Shown: one piece after another, positions 8,558 through 17,681 of the stretch
How positions within the stretch are numbered: position 1 is the first letter of the stretch
Layout: each line of letters begins with the position of its first letter
Assembly (NCBI RefSeq): GCF_963678795.1
Contig: NZ_OY787453.1
Span: 310,001 to 374,000 of the forward strand
Direction: 5' to 3'
Source: an uncultured Methanoregula sp.
GTDB lineage: Archaea > Halobacteriota > Methanomicrobia > Methanomicrobiales > Methanospirillaceae
Length of the DNA: 64,000 nt
Program-made: the position numbers and the translations under genes
Notes under the pieces: model-generated
The model's input: only the letters and a program-made list of their open reading frames with translations
Databases searched by the model: none
Told to the model about the DNA's origin: nothing

Positions 8558-9808
8558 TCACTTCTTGACGGGGTTGAACACGTTCTCGTAGATCATGTCG
8601 CTGCCGGTGTTGTGGAGTCGTGCACGTTCTTCCTTCTCCTCGACATACGCCATGAGCGGGAGTTCCATGCTGACACCGGGCACGTGGCCGAACATCTTCT
8701 CAAGTTCCTGCTGCTGGGCGTGCATGAAGAGGGCGTTCGGGATCTCTGCCGGGCAGAGTTCCTGGCACTGGCCGCAGTTCACGCAGGAGTCCGCGATGTG
8801 GGCGAACCGGATCAGGTGGAACATGAAGTTCGGGGGGAGTTCGCCGGGCTTGACATAGGCCGGGTTCTTGGTGGTGCAGTCCACGCAGTAGCAGATCGGG
8901 CAGGCCTCGATACAGGAATAACACTTGATGCAGCGGGAGGTCTCGCTCATGATCTTCTTTAACCGGTCCTTGCCCTCGCCGAGTGACTCGAAGTCGTGCT
9001 TGCGCCACTTGTCGCCGAGCTTCATCATGGCACCCTCGACCTTTCCGCGGATCTCAAGACCCTTGGGGTTGGCTGCCTCGGTTACAAGGAGTCCTTTCTT
9101 GACGGCACCTTCGAGGAGTTTTGCACCCTTCTCGGAGCAGACTTCGACGAATGTAGCCTTGCCGGCCTTCTCGCCAATGACACCCCAGTTCCCGCAGGCA
9201 AGGTCTGCCTGGCGGGGGACTTTCATCTTGCAGCGGCGGCAGTTGGACCTGCGGCCATAGCCGGCCTCTTCGAGCTCGTCAACGGAGATGCCCTTGTGGC
9301 CTCCTTCGTACTCGATGATGAACTGGCCCTTGTCGATCTCTTCCTTGTGGACAATGTTCGGGTCAACGCCGTACTTCTCGGCAATCATCTTGCGGGCGAG
9401 AACCGGGCTGACCGATCCTCCGCAGTTGACACCGATCAGGATGATGTTGTCAAGGTTGATCTGCTTGCGCTTGGCAAGTTCATAGAACGCCATTGCATCG
9501 CAGCCCTTGACAGTGACACCGATCTTCATGTTCGCGGCGCCGTCCATGTACTTCTTGATGAGCTTGGGAAGGAGCAGGGTACCGCAGTGGAGGGAGCCGG
9601 CAGTCTTTGCCAGATCCTTGGGATCGGAGATCAGCACCGGCTGCGCATCATAGAGATCAGTTCCCTTGGTGATGACGAGGACCGCATCGACAGCCTTGGA
9701 CTCAAGCGCGAATTTCCAGAGTGCAGTTACTGCACCCCCGAGTTCTGCCTTCTTCTTGATCTCTTCGTCGTTGGTCCACGCGTAGAGCATATCGCCTTTC
9801 TTTGCCAT
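8558..9808 (-). CDS. fdhB: Formate dehydrogenase beta subunit (F420-reducing)
   Basis: A 416-residue FrhB/FdhB-family iron-sulfur flavoprotein that passes electrons from the FdhA active site to coenzyme F420. The N-terminal part has the family's TAGSLHCGTLLLP and VKGCDAMAFYEL regions; the C-terminal part has two [4Fe-4S] motifs, CIKCYSCIEACPICYC and CVNCGQCQELCP. The start lies two bases after the fdhA stop, so the genes are one operon. Formate is a common electron donor in Methanomicrobiales. Confidence 0.95.
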   Translation of the reverse strand: MAKKGDMLYAWTNDEEIKKKAELGGAVTALWKFALESKAVDAVLVITKGTDLYDAQPVLISDPKDLAKTAGSLHCGTLLLPKLIKKYMDGAANMKIGVTVKGCDAMAFYELAKRKQINLDNIILIGVNCGGSVSPVLARKMIAEKYGVDPNIVHKEEIDKGQFIIEYEGGHKGISVDELEEAGYGRRSNCRRCKMKVPRQADLACGNWGVIGEKAGKATFVEVCSEKGAKLLEGAVKKGLLVTEAANPKGLEIRGKVEGAMMKLGDKWRKHDFESLGEGKDRLKKIMSETSRCIKCYSCIEACPICYCVDCTTKNPAYVKPGELPPNFMFHLIRFAHIADSCVNCGQCQELCPAEIPNALFMHAQQQELEKMFGHVPGVSMELPLMAYVEEKEERARLHNTGSDMIYENVFNPVKK

Positions 9809-9810
9809 GA

Positions 9811-11871
9811 TCAGGCCTCCTTGATCTTCTCAATCCTTACAGCACAGGCCTTGAACTCAGGGATTGCTGCTACCGGGTCGAGTGCGTTGTTGGTAAGTAC
9901 GTTTGCAGCACATTCCGCATAGTGGAACGGCATGAAGACGACACCCTTCTTGATATTCTTGGTGACACGGGCACCAATCTTGATCTCTCCCCTGCGGGTG
10001 ATTGCCTTGACCATTTCCTTGTCCTTGATACCCAGTGCTTGTGCATCCTCGGGGTTGATCTCAACCCAGCCCGTGGGCTCCTCGCGCTCGAGGCTTTCCG
10101 AGCGGCGGGTCATTGAGCCGGTATGCCACTGCCAGATGCAGCGACCGGTGGTCATGATGAGCGGGTAGTCCTTGTCCGGGACTTCTGCCGGGGGCTTCCA
10201 CTCGATTGGCGTAAATATGCCAAGACCGTCCGGGTGCGAAAATTTCTCTTTGTGCAGGATCGGGGTTCCCGGGTGTTCGGCAGTCGGGCAGGGCCAGCAG
10301 AGTGCTTCGGGCTTCTCGAGCCGTGCATAGCTCATGCCACCGTATGACGGGGTGACCTTTGCCACTTCCGTGAAGATCTCTTCTGCGCTCTTGTACGGGA
10401 ACTGTTTCGCGTATCCCATCGCTGCTCCGAGCTCGGAGATAATCTGCCAGTCCGCTTTTGCCTGTCCCGGCGGGTCCTGTGCTTTTCTCCACTTCTGGAC
10501 CCGGCGTTCGGTTGATGTCTGGGTGCCATCCTTTTCGGCAAAACAGGCGGCCGGGAGAACGACATCTGCGAGTTGTGCAGTCTCGGTCAGGAAGATATCC
10601 TGGACGACAATGAATTCGGCGTTCTTTAATCCTTTCTCAACATGGTGAAGGTCCGGGTCGGATATCATCGGGTTCTCACCCATGATATACAGGCACTTGA
10701 CCTTGCCGGGTTCGTCGGCGAGTACATTGATCAGCTTGGTAACGGTCAGACCGACTTTTCCTTCAGCAATCTCGCAGCCCCATGCAGTCTCCATCTTCTT
10801 CTTCATGTCGGGGACGATAACCGACTGGTACCCGGAGTACACGTTTGCAAGGGCTCCCATGTCGCAGGCGCCCTGCACGTTGTTCTGGCCACGCAGTGCA
10901 CAGATACCCGTGCCGGGTCTTCCGAGGTTGCCGGTCAGCATCTGGAGGTTTGCGGTTGACTTGACGTTGTCGACACCGGTCGTGTGCTGGGTGATACCCA
11001 TCGAGTAGAGGATCGCGGACTGGCCGGACTTCCCGAACCACTCTGCCGCAGTGATGAGGTCCTTTGCGGGAACCCCGGTGATCTTCGAGACGTTCTCAGG
11101 GCTGTAGGTATCCTTCGATACGATCTCTTTGACCTTCTCGAAATCCTTGGTCCGGTTCTTGATGAAGTCCTTGTTCTCCCAGCCGTTCTTGAGGGCCTCG
11201 TGCATGAAGCAGTTCAGGAGTGCTACATCGGTACCTGAGTAGAACTGCAGGTGCAGGTCGGCTATCCTCCCTGTCGGCGTGAGCCGCGGGTCGGCGTAGA
11301 TGATCTTTGCACCATTCGCCTTTGCCTGCATAATGCGGCGCCCGATCAGCGGGTGCTGCTCGAACGTGTTGGTGCCGATGACGAGGAGGCACTTTGATTC
11401 GGCAATGTCTATAATTGACTGCGTCATTGCACCGGAGCCGAATGCTCCTGCAAGGCCAACGACGGTTGAAGCGTGGCAGAGCCGGGCGCAGTGGTCGACG
11501 TTGGGAGTCTTGAGGACAGCCCGTGCAAATTTCTGCATCAGGTAGTTCTCTTCGTTTGAGACACGGGCCGATGAGAGACAGGCCATCTCATCTCCCTTGT
11601 AGGACTTGAACTTGGAGACGATGAGTTTGTACGCCTCATCCCAGCTGGCCTCGACAAACTTGCCATCCTTCTTGATGAGGGGCGTTGTCAGCCGGTCAGG
11701 GCTGTTCACAAATTCCCAGGCATAGTTGCCCTTGGGACAGAGCTTTCCTTCGTTGACCGGATTGCGCTGCCAGGGCTGCACGCCTACAACTTTCTTGTCC
11801 TTGACAACAAGGTTGAAGCCACACCCGGTTCCGCAGTACGGACACGTTGTTGGTACATACTTGAATTCCAT
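9811..11871 (-). CDS. fdhA: Formate dehydrogenase alpha subunit (molybdopterin/tungstopterin)
   Basis: The 686-residue catalytic subunit oxidises formate. The N-terminal [4Fe-4S] site is CPYCGTGC with a further Cys at residue 45. VDHCARLCHASTVVGL places Cys132 and His133 at the metal-ligand position, so this is a cysteine, not selenocysteine, enzyme. The C-terminal pterin-binding barrel ends in IKKGVVFMPFHYAECAANVL. The ATG at 11871 has AAGGTG eight bases upstream. The gene lies beside tupABC, which would supply tungstate for the cofactor. Confidence 0.96.
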   Translation of the reverse strand: MEFKYVPTTCPYCGTGCGFNLVVKDKKVVGVQPWQRNPVNEGKLCPKGNYAWEFVNSPDRLTTPLIKKDGKFVEASWDEAYKLIVSKFKSYKGDEMACLSSARVSNEENYLMQKFARAVLKTPNVDHCARLCHASTVVGLAGAFGSGAMTQSIIDIAESKCLLVIGTNTFEQHPLIGRRIMQAKANGAKIIYADPRLTPTGRIADLHLQFYSGTDVALLNCFMHEALKNGWENKDFIKNRTKDFEKVKEIVSKDTYSPENVSKITGVPAKDLITAAEWFGKSGQSAILYSMGITQHTTGVDNVKSTANLQMLTGNLGRPGTGICALRGQNNVQGACDMGALANVYSGYQSVIVPDMKKKMETAWGCEIAEGKVGLTVTKLINVLADEPGKVKCLYIMGENPMISDPDLHHVEKGLKNAEFIVVQDIFLTETAQLADVVLPAACFAEKDGTQTSTERRVQKWRKAQDPPGQAKADWQIISELGAAMGYAKQFPYKSAEEIFTEVAKVTPSYGGMSYARLEKPEALCWPCPTAEHPGTPILHKEKFSHPDGLGIFTPIEWKPPAEVPDKDYPLIMTTGRCIWQWHTGSMTRRSESLEREEPTGWVEINPEDAQALGIKDKEMVKAITRRGEIKIGARVTKNIKKGVVFMPFHYAECAANVLTNNALDPVAAIPEFKACAVRIEKIKEA

Positions 11872-11904
11872 GTATAACACACCTTTTGATACTCACATTG
11901 TCTG

Positions 11905-11930
11905 GCAGAACGTTATTTAAGCGTAGTGTT
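11905..11930 (-). promoter_or_regulatory. Candidate TATA promoter of fdhAB
   Basis: On the minus strand CTTAAATAAC (about 11912-11921) matches an archaeal TATA box. It would place the start of transcription some 20 bases before the fdhA ribosome binding site. Position and composition only. Confidence 0.55.
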
Positions 11931-12174
11931 TTTTTCGCGAAAAATGATGATTATCTGGGGGTAAAAGGGGGATTAGGGGAAATTCCTGATTAAGACTGAT
12001 GATTTAACTGGTTTTGAAAATTATGTACAAGTGGTTTACTACATTTGATCTGTTTCTTATTACCGCGCGAGACTGCTATACGACAGAAAACCGGGTTGCA
12101 TTGTATTTTTTTGCGGGTTTTTTGACCGTATTTTCATACAGTACTTTTCATACAGTACAGCTGACTGCACCCAT
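11931..12174. other. Intergenic region between tupC and fdhA
   Basis: No gene is seen. It holds the tandem 14-bp duplication at 12131-12158 and, at 12170-12185, a small hairpin (CCCAT TTACGG ATGGG) overlapping the tupC stop that may help end the tup transcript. Confidence 0.4.
12131..12158. repeat. Perfect tandem 14-bp repeat upstream of fdhAB
   Basis: TTTTCATACAGTAC occurs twice back to back, 20-45 bases beyond the tupC stop and about 260 bases upstream of fdhA. It could be a protein-binding site or a chance slippage duplication; nothing shows a function. Confidence 0.7.
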
Positions 12175-13275
12175 TTACGGATGGGCTCTTGCGTCATCAT
12201 CCGGCAGAACATGAATTGCCGTTGCCTTCACACCGGCAATAACGGTTGTCCCTGCCGCGAGGCCGAGATCCGTGCAGGAGCGGCGGGTGATGAGGGCGAC
12301 CAGGATAAAACCGCAGTCAACGCTGACCCGGACAAACGGGCCGAAGGGAATAATTCTGGTTATCCGGCCGGAGATCTGGTTGCGCATGCTGGTTTTTTCA
12401 GGAAGTACGCCGGACGGAGCGAGGGTTACTTCCTCGGGACGGATAAAGATGGCAACCCGCTGCCCCTCTTGTAAATCCGTCAGTGCCTCAAAGCAGGTCT
12501 CCCCCACCCGGATGAGGGCATGACCTGCCTTGTTCTCCGTAATCTTCCCGCCGGTAATGGCCTCAATGCCCACGAACCGGGCTATGTCCCTGCCTTTTGG
12601 CTGGTAGAAGATCTCGCTTGTGCCTCCCACCTGGGCAAGCCGGCCTTCCATGATAACGCCGATCCGGTCAGCAAGCCGCTGCCCCTGGGCCATATCATGC
12701 GTGGACATGATGATCGTTGTTTTGAATTCTTCGCGGATCCGGAGAACAAGATCCTCGATCAGTCCGGAAGAGACCGGATCGAGGTTTGCCGTCGGTTCAT
12801 CCAGGAGGAGTACTTCCGGTCGTGTCACCATTGCCCGGGCTATGGCCACGCGCTGCATCTCGCCACCGGAGAGGGTGATTGCCCTGCGGCTTTCGAATTC
12901 CGGCAGGCCGACAAGTTCGAGTGCTTCCTGAACCCGCCCGTGAATCTCTGATTTGGCAACCCCGCGGAACTCAAGACCGAAGGCAATGTTTTTTGCAACC
13001 GTTGTATTCAGCACGGCCGGTTTCTGGAAGACCATTCCCATGCGGCGCCGGATCGCAAGCCGGCCGGCCTCCGATGTTGCTGTATCCACCCCGTCAAAGT
13101 AAATTTTCCCGGATGCCGGCGTATCGAGCAGGTCGATGAGGCGGATAATCGTTGTTTTCCCGCTCCCGCTGGGCCCTATCAGGGTGAAGATCTCCCCGTT
13201 GCGGATCTCAAGAGAGACGTCTTTTATAATCTCCCGTGCGCCGAATCTCCTGGAGAGCCGATCAACCCGGATCAT
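12175..13275 (-). CDS. tupC: Tungstate ABC transporter, ATP-binding protein
   Basis: A 366-residue ABC ATPase with Walker A GPSGSGKT, signature LSGGEMQRVAIARAM, Walker B LLLDEPTANLD and a C-terminal TOBE-like oxyanion-binding region (about 250-360). It energises the permease encoded just upstream. The start overlaps the tupB stop (ATGA). Sequence alone cannot exclude molybdate, but the binding protein is of the TupA type and formate and formylmethanofuran dehydrogenases lie nearby. Confidence 0.88.
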   Translation of the reverse strand: MIRVDRLSRRFGAREIIKDVSLEIRNGEIFTLIGPSGSGKTTIIRLIDLLDTPASGKIYFDGVDTATSEAGRLAIRRRMGMVFQKPAVLNTTVAKNIAFGLEFRGVAKSEIHGRVQEALELVGLPEFESRRAITLSGGEMQRVAIARAMVTRPEVLLLDEPTANLDPVSSGLIEDLVLRIREEFKTTIIMSTHDMAQGQRLADRIGVIMEGRLAQVGGTSEIFYQPKGRDIARFVGIEAITGGKITENKAGHALIRVGETCFEALTDLQEGQRVAIFIRPEEVTLAPSGVLPEKTSMRNQISGRITRIIPFGPFVRVSVDCGFILVALITRRSCTDLGLAAGTTVIAGVKATAIHVLPDDDARAHP

Positions 13276-14000
13276 CCCCGTGGACCTCCGGCAATCCGCT
13301 GCATATCAGCCGACATTCCTGCCATGATCAGGTTGAGTGCAACAACCACGACCAGGGCAACGAGAAGGAGGATAATCCCGAGTGCAATGGAGAAACCAAA
13401 ATCACCCATTCCGGTCTCAAGGGTAATGGCGGTAGTCAGGACCCGGGTATGGCCCCGGATATTGCCGCCGATCATCATCGCAACCCCGACTTCGGCGATT
13501 GCACGCCCGAATCCGAAGACTACTGCACTGAGGATGGCGTACCGGGCTTCCTTGAGGATCTCCCATATCTTCTGGAATGTGTCCGCTCCAAGGGCAACCA
13601 GTGTATCGCTGATACTACGGTCTATCCCGCCAAGCGCTGATATGACAAGTCCCATCATGATAGGAATGATGAGAACCATCTGCCCGAGAATCATCCCCCC
13701 CGGCGTGAAGAGGAGCCCGAGGAAGCCAAAGGGGCCGCTTCGTGAGATGAGCAGGTAAATAACGAGTCCGACAACCACGGTCGGGACCGAATAGAGGGTC
13801 TGGATCAGGATAACGAGTGCCCGTTTTCCCCGGAACTCGTTGAAATGAATAAGGCTCCCGACCGGGATGGCAACGAGAGCTGCCAGGATTGTTGCCGAGA
13901 GGGAGATGTACAGGGAGAGGAGAGCGATCTGCATGACCTCGGGATTGAAAGTAACAATGAGGTCGATTGCCTGGATAATACCCTGCGCTATGTCGCCCAA
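13272..14000 (-). CDS. tupB: Tungstate ABC transporter, permease
   Basis: A 242-residue membrane protein with five to six transmembrane helices and the permease EAA-type loop (GADTFQKIWEILKEARYAI). It resembles TupB more than ModB or WtpB. The most upstream plausible start is a TTG at 14000, nine bases after GGAG; no ATG lies near. The 199 bases between it and tupA contain no gene, so tupA may also be transcribed separately at a higher level. Confidence 0.87.
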   Translation of the reverse strand: MGDIAQGIIQAIDLIVTFNPEVMQIALLSLYISLSATILAALVAIPVGSLIHFNEFRGKRALVILIQTLYSVPTVVVGLVIYLLISRSGPFGFLGLLFTPGGMILGQMVLIIPIMMGLVISALGGIDRSISDTLVALGADTFQKIWEILKEARYAILSAVVFGFGRAIAEVGVAMMIGGNIRGHTRVLTTAITLETGMGDFGFSIALGIILLLVALVVVVALNLIMAGMSADMQRIAGGPRG

Positions 14001-14199
14001 CCCTGCTCACTCCTGTATACCTTCACCCGTTGCCCGGTTGCCGGGTGATCAAAAGGATCTGGTACTCTGATCATCTTTTATATTCCCTTATTATTACCCG
14101 GATATTCCGTCAGGGTGCTGGAACCCCGGATGATAACCATTCAACCCTGATGGTCTCTTCTCTTTCTGGTCCTGATGAGCCCACCAAAAAAAAGAAGGA

Positions 14200-15279
14200 T
14201 TACTTTGTGCTGGCTGTTGCAGCAGTAGTGGCCGGGACTGCAGTCGTTGCTGCAGCGGTGGCTGCAGGGGCGACATCGGTTGCCGGAGACGTGTGGTCCC
14301 CGACATTTCCTGCCGGTGCCGTCGGAACGGTGACACTCATCGGGATGAAGAGTGCCTTGCCGTACTTGTCCACGCCATAGTTCCCGATAGCAGCCTGGGT
14401 GTCGGGCGCAATCAGGAAGTTGATGAAGTTGTTCGCCATCTGGATCTTGTCAGCCGGCTGTTTGTTGTTGTACACGGTCATGACGCTGTAGATGTTCAGC
14501 AGGCTTGAACCCTGGGTGATAACCGGGACGATGTTTAAGTCCTTCTTGTAGGCAAGGTACGTTCCTTCATCGGTAAGGGCATATGCTCCCTTCTCGCTTG
14601 CCATCTGGAGGGTCTCTCCCATACCTTTGCCGGCTTCTACATACCAGTCACCGGACTTCTCGATCTGGGTCGTGTAATTGTACTTGGCATTGGACCAGAT
14701 CTTCTGCTCGGCAGTGTGGGTTCCGGAACCGTCGCCGCGGGAAATGAAGGCCACATTTGCCGTCTTGTTCATACCCTTTAAGTAGAGTGTCGTGAAGGCA
14801 TTCTCCGGCGTCATGTTCCTGATACCTGCCGGGTCATTGGCCGGACCGACAATCATAAACGAGTTCGATGCAAACGAGCGCCTGTTCAGGCCGTTCCCGG
14901 TCTTCATGAACGCGAGTTCCTGGCTCGGGGAGTGGACGAGCAGGACATCTGCATCGCCATTCTTCGCCAGCTCGATTGCCTTGCCGGTTCCCTGCGATGT
15001 GATCTTCAGCGTGACATTGTACTGTTTCTCGAACATGGGCTGGAGGTAATCGAGGAGGCCGGTGTCGTACAGGCTCGTTGTCGTTGCGATGACAAGCGTC
15101 TTCTGGGCGCTGGCCGCTGCTGCGGCGGTAACTGCCGGAGTTGATGCGGCCGTTGCCGGGGCGGCGGTAGTTGCCGCAGGTGTCGTTGCCGGAGAACTGG
15201 TACACCCTGCGATGAAGACGGTAATAAACAGGACTGCAATGATTCCTGCAGTCAATCCGAAATGAACACTTTTTCTCAT
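14200..15279 (-). CDS. tupA: Tungstate-binding lipoprotein
   Basis: A 359-residue periplasmic-type solute-binding protein anchored by a lipobox (FIAGCTSSP). A Thr/Ala/Pro-rich linker of about 35 residues follows, then the TupA core beginning LVIATTTSLYDTGLLDYLQP, with VHSPSQELAFM and SRGDGSGTHTAEQKIW. It binds oxyanions for TupBC. An unusual second Ala/Thr-rich tail of about 30 residues closes the protein. The promoter region carries the operator-like palindrome at 15361-15378. Confidence 0.92.
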   Translation of the reverse strand: MRKSVHFGLTAGIIAVLFITVFIAGCTSSPATTPAATTAAPATAASTPAVTAAAAASAQKTLVIATTTSLYDTGLLDYLQPMFEKQYNVTLKITSQGTGKAIELAKNGDADVLLVHSPSQELAFMKTGNGLNRRSFASNSFMIVGPANDPAGIRNMTPENAFTTLYLKGMNKTANVAFISRGDGSGTHTAEQKIWSNAKYNYTTQIEKSGDWYVEAGKGMGETLQMASEKGAYALTDEGTYLAYKKDLNIVPVITQGSSLLNIYSVMTVYNNKQPADKIQMANNFINFLIAPDTQAAIGNYGVDKYGKALFIPMSVTVPTAPAGNVGDHTSPATDVAPAATAAATTAVPATTAATASTK

Positions 15280-15360
15280 AATATGATCGGGATAACGTTA
15301 AAGTGGGTAATAATTGAATGTTTCTTTTTGTTATATGTTAAGAAAAAATATTAACCAGTT

Positions 15361-15378
15361 GATAACCAGTTGGTTATC
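15361..15378. promoter_or_regulatory. Operator-like palindrome upstream of tupA
   Basis: GATAACCAGTTGGTTATC is a perfect 8+2+8 inverted repeat about 80 bases upstream of the tupA start. On the minus strand it reads GATAACCAACTGGTTATC and is followed at once by a further half copy AACTGGTTAA, just before a TATA-like ACATATAACA. The ACCAACTGGTT core recurs upstream of the molybdenum-storage-like gene (17614-17630). Confidence 0.7.
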
Positions 15379-15463
15379 ACATGGTTTCAAAAATTTTGTA
15401 TTGATTTGCCCGTTCTGTCAACGGAGTACAAAATATCTGCAGGCCCCTGCAAAAGAGCGGATT

Positions 15464-15802
15464 TCACCATTTTCCGGTTAAGGCAGAGAAGATCTCCGTC
15501 CCGAGAATCTCCCGCATATCGCCGGCGTAATGTTCCTTTATTAACATAAGCATCTTCCGGCTCCCTTTGTCGGTTGTCAGGACGCCCACGCGTTCTGCGC
15601 GGGTGATGAGCTCCTCCCCTTCCATCATTGCAAAATAGGGAAGGATGTAATAATGGGGAACCTCAAGAAATTCCGCCAGCCGCCGTGTTGTGGGAAATTT
15701 GATCCTGACCGAATTTTCTGTAAACGTGAGGGAGATTGATCGCTCAATCACCTGGATGCGTATTGCTGCGTCAAAGAGATTGTCGATAGACAGGACCGGC
15801 AT
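15464..15802 (-). CDS. Small putative winged-helix regulator next to tupABC
   Basis: A 112-residue soluble protein beginning MPVLSIDNLFDAAIRIQVIE. It is clearly paralogous to the protein at 34531-34908: both have a (L/V)FDAAIRIQV start, a central RLAEFLEVPHYYILPYFAMM-like helical segment, a (D/E)ELIxxxERVG turn and a C-terminal helix. The middle could be a winged helix. It lies directly upstream of tupA on the same strand, and both the tupA promoter and the promoter of its paralogue carry the same motif, so a tungstate/molybdate regulator is my inference. No metal-binding residues are evident. Confidence 0.65.
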   Translation of the reverse strand: MPVLSIDNLFDAAIRIQVIERSISLTFTENSVRIKFPTTRRLAEFLEVPHYYILPYFAMMEGEELITRAERVGVLTTDKGSRKMLMLIKEHYAGDMREILGTEIFSALTGKW

Positions 15803-15959
15803 GGGAATTTCCTGTACCTGATTGGGTGTAACGACCTAATATAGTATCATTATGGGAAACTACAAAGCAGGCATTCTCCGCAGATCCGGAACACTTCCCG
15901 GCATGACGTTGTCAGGGAAGGATCCTTCGTAATCCCAGCCCGTTTGAAGGATCTGATCA

Positions 15960-17135
15960 TTACTTCATAATTTTACACAGGTGCCGGAATGTTGCAAGAC
16001 CGGCGATCTGCATGACAACAGAGAAAATCACAAGCCACGGGAGACTGAACTCGTACAGGAACCCGGTGACAAGACCCCCCACGAACCAGGCGCCCCCGTA
16101 AACCATGTTGAGGATACCGTATGCAGTTCCCCTTTTCTCTATATGGGTATAGTCGGCAACTGCGGCACGCAGGACCGTTTCCTGCATCCCGAGAGAAGCG
16201 CCCCAGAGAACGGTTGCAAGGATAACACAGGCATAATTCTGCGAGAAGGACAGGACCGGAATGAAAATCGCCAGCACCGGCAGGATGCCAAGGACAACCA
16301 TTCCTTTGCGGTCATATGCCATCCCGACAAGAAGCGCTACAACTGCGTCCACACCCATTGCAATTGCATAGAGCAGGGGGATCTGTCCTTCCGGAACAAT
16401 GGAATATTGTGCAAAATGATAGGCCATCAACGGATATACGAGAAAACCGGCCATGACGAAGAATATGAACAGGGAATATGGCAGCATTATCCGGGGGAAT
16501 TCACGGGATGGCACAACGTTCCTTTCCCCTTTTTCAAATCGTTCGGGTACGGGAGCCTTTGCCCGTGCAATTATGAGGGCAATGATCATAAGGAAAAAAG
16601 GGATCACCATCAGTGCAAACCCCTCCTTAAACCCGCCATACGCATAGTATGCAACGGTGAAGATCAGCGGTCCCAGGACCGCCCCGATCTGGTCAAGCGC
16701 CTCGTGGAGACCGAATCCCCGGCCCCTGCCGATATCTTTCGAAACATGCGAGAGGATGGTGTCCCGTGCCGGGGAACGGATTCCTTTGCCAATACGTTCT
16801 ACGATAAGGAGTATTGCCGCAACCTGCCAGCTGCCGGCAAAGACAAGAAGGGGGATTGCCCCGATCATCAGGTACCCGGCAACCGTGAAGAACCAGTAAT
16901 TCCGGGTTTTATCAGAAAAATAACCGGAGAGAAGACGAACGCCGTACCCCAGGAATTCACCAAGGCCCGAGACTCCCGCAACAACAAAAGCGCTCGCGCC
17001 CAGCATGAGGAGATAGGGCCCGGTCACACTCCGGGCTCCTTCGTACATGATATCGCCAAACAGGCTTACGATGCCTACAAGAATGATGATGGAGAGGGCA
17101 GTTCTGGGAGAACATGACTTTTTTTGTGCTTCTAT
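15960..17135 (-). CDS. Major facilitator superfamily transporter, possible AUA start
   Basis: A twelve-helix MFS exporter, substrate unknown. The first ATG (17048, MYEGARSVTGPYLL) cuts the first helix in half. Upstream in the same frame is the missing part, ending LSIIILVGIVSLFGDI, with no stop codon. No ATG, GTG or TTG occurs in that stretch, but GGGAGG lies eight bases before an ATA at 17135, giving 391 residues. Either AUA is the start codon, an ATG has mutated, or the protein is made truncated. It stands between the tup region and a small unknown gene. Confidence 0.75.
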   Translation of the reverse strand: MEAQKKSCSPRTALSIIILVGIVSLFGDIMYEGARSVTGPYLLMLGASAFVVAGVSGLGEFLGYGVRLLSGYFSDKTRNYWFFTVAGYLMIGAIPLLVFAGSWQVAAILLIVERIGKGIRSPARDTILSHVSKDIGRGRGFGLHEALDQIGAVLGPLIFTVAYYAYGGFKEGFALMVIPFFLMIIALIIARAKAPVPERFEKGERNVVPSREFPRIMLPYSLFIFFVMAGFLVYPLMAYHFAQYSIVPEGQIPLLYAIAMGVDAVVALLVGMAYDRKGMVVLGILPVLAIFIPVLSFSQNYACVILATVLWGASLGMQETVLRAAVADYTHIEKRGTAYGILNMVYGGAWFVGGLVTGFLYEFSLPWLVIFSVVMQIAGLATFRHLCKIMK

Positions 17136-17346
17136 GGATCCCGCCTCCCTGGCCGGTCAGGAGATCTGTCACCGGGGAAAACAGAGCATTCACAATGAAC
17201 CCCGGGCTCCTGGTACCGGTGCCTGAGTCTGAACTTTCACTCAAAGGAAAATAAATTGAGCGGTTACCCTGGACAGATAACCTCGTCCATGGGAAAAGAA
17301 TAAACCGTGCGGATCGTTAATTACGGATCGCAAAATGTAAAAAAAA

Positions 17347-17550
17347 TTATTTTTTCTTCTTGTGGTCGTCGTCAACAGGTTTCATGAACACGACTTCCGC
17401 ACCGATATCCTTTGCAATCTGCTCGATCTCGAACTTCCGGAAATGGGTGGCAGCGATCTGGATCTCGCCACCGGTCACTGCAACTATCCGGTACTTGGGC
17501 GACTCGACACCTTCGCCGACTTTCTGGCGTTCACGAATGTAGATCTTCAT
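17347..17550 (-). CDS. Small conserved-looking protein with Lys-rich tail
   Basis: A 67-residue protein, MKIYIRERQKVGEGVESPKY then RIVAVTGGEIQIAATHFRKF, ending in four lysines. GGAGG six bases before the ATG at 17550 fixes the start. It is divergent from the molybdenum-storage-like gene, with 131 bases between. I do not recognise a named family; the length and alternating strands suggest a small alpha/beta fold. Confidence 0.7.
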   Translation of the reverse strand: MKIYIRERQKVGEGVESPKYRIVAVTGGEIQIAATHFRKFEIEQIAKDIGAEVVFMKPVDDDHKKKK

Positions 17551-17613
17551 AATGTTCCTCCGGCCAGTCACGGTACGGCATATCACGGACCCGTGTAGTG
17601 CCGGGGTGATGGC

Positions 17614-17630
17614 TCTGATATACCAACTGG
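17614..17630 (+). promoter_or_regulatory. Operator-like site upstream of the molybdenum-storage-like gene
   Basis: TCTGATATACCAACTG (17614-17629) is identical over 16 bases to 34481-34496. Continued to GGTTTACA, it also matches the ACCAACTGGTT core of the tupA palindrome. It lies just upstream of a TATA-like CTTATACC and about 50 bases from the start codon. Confidence 0.65.
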
Positions 17631-17681
17631 TTTACAAGGACTTATACCTTTCCATCGCGGTACAGGCATTAGTGTGTCATT

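Noticed and set aside
8996..9922. 308-codon open frame on the plus strand
   Set aside because: Antisense to fdhB, with no recognisable domain.
11470..11480. Possible selenocysteine site in formate dehydrogenase
   Set aside because: The metal-ligand position (LCH) is encoded as a cysteine; no in-frame TGA is present.
15981..17117. 378-codon frame on the plus strand
   Set aside because: Antisense to the MFS transporter; composition unlike a folded protein.
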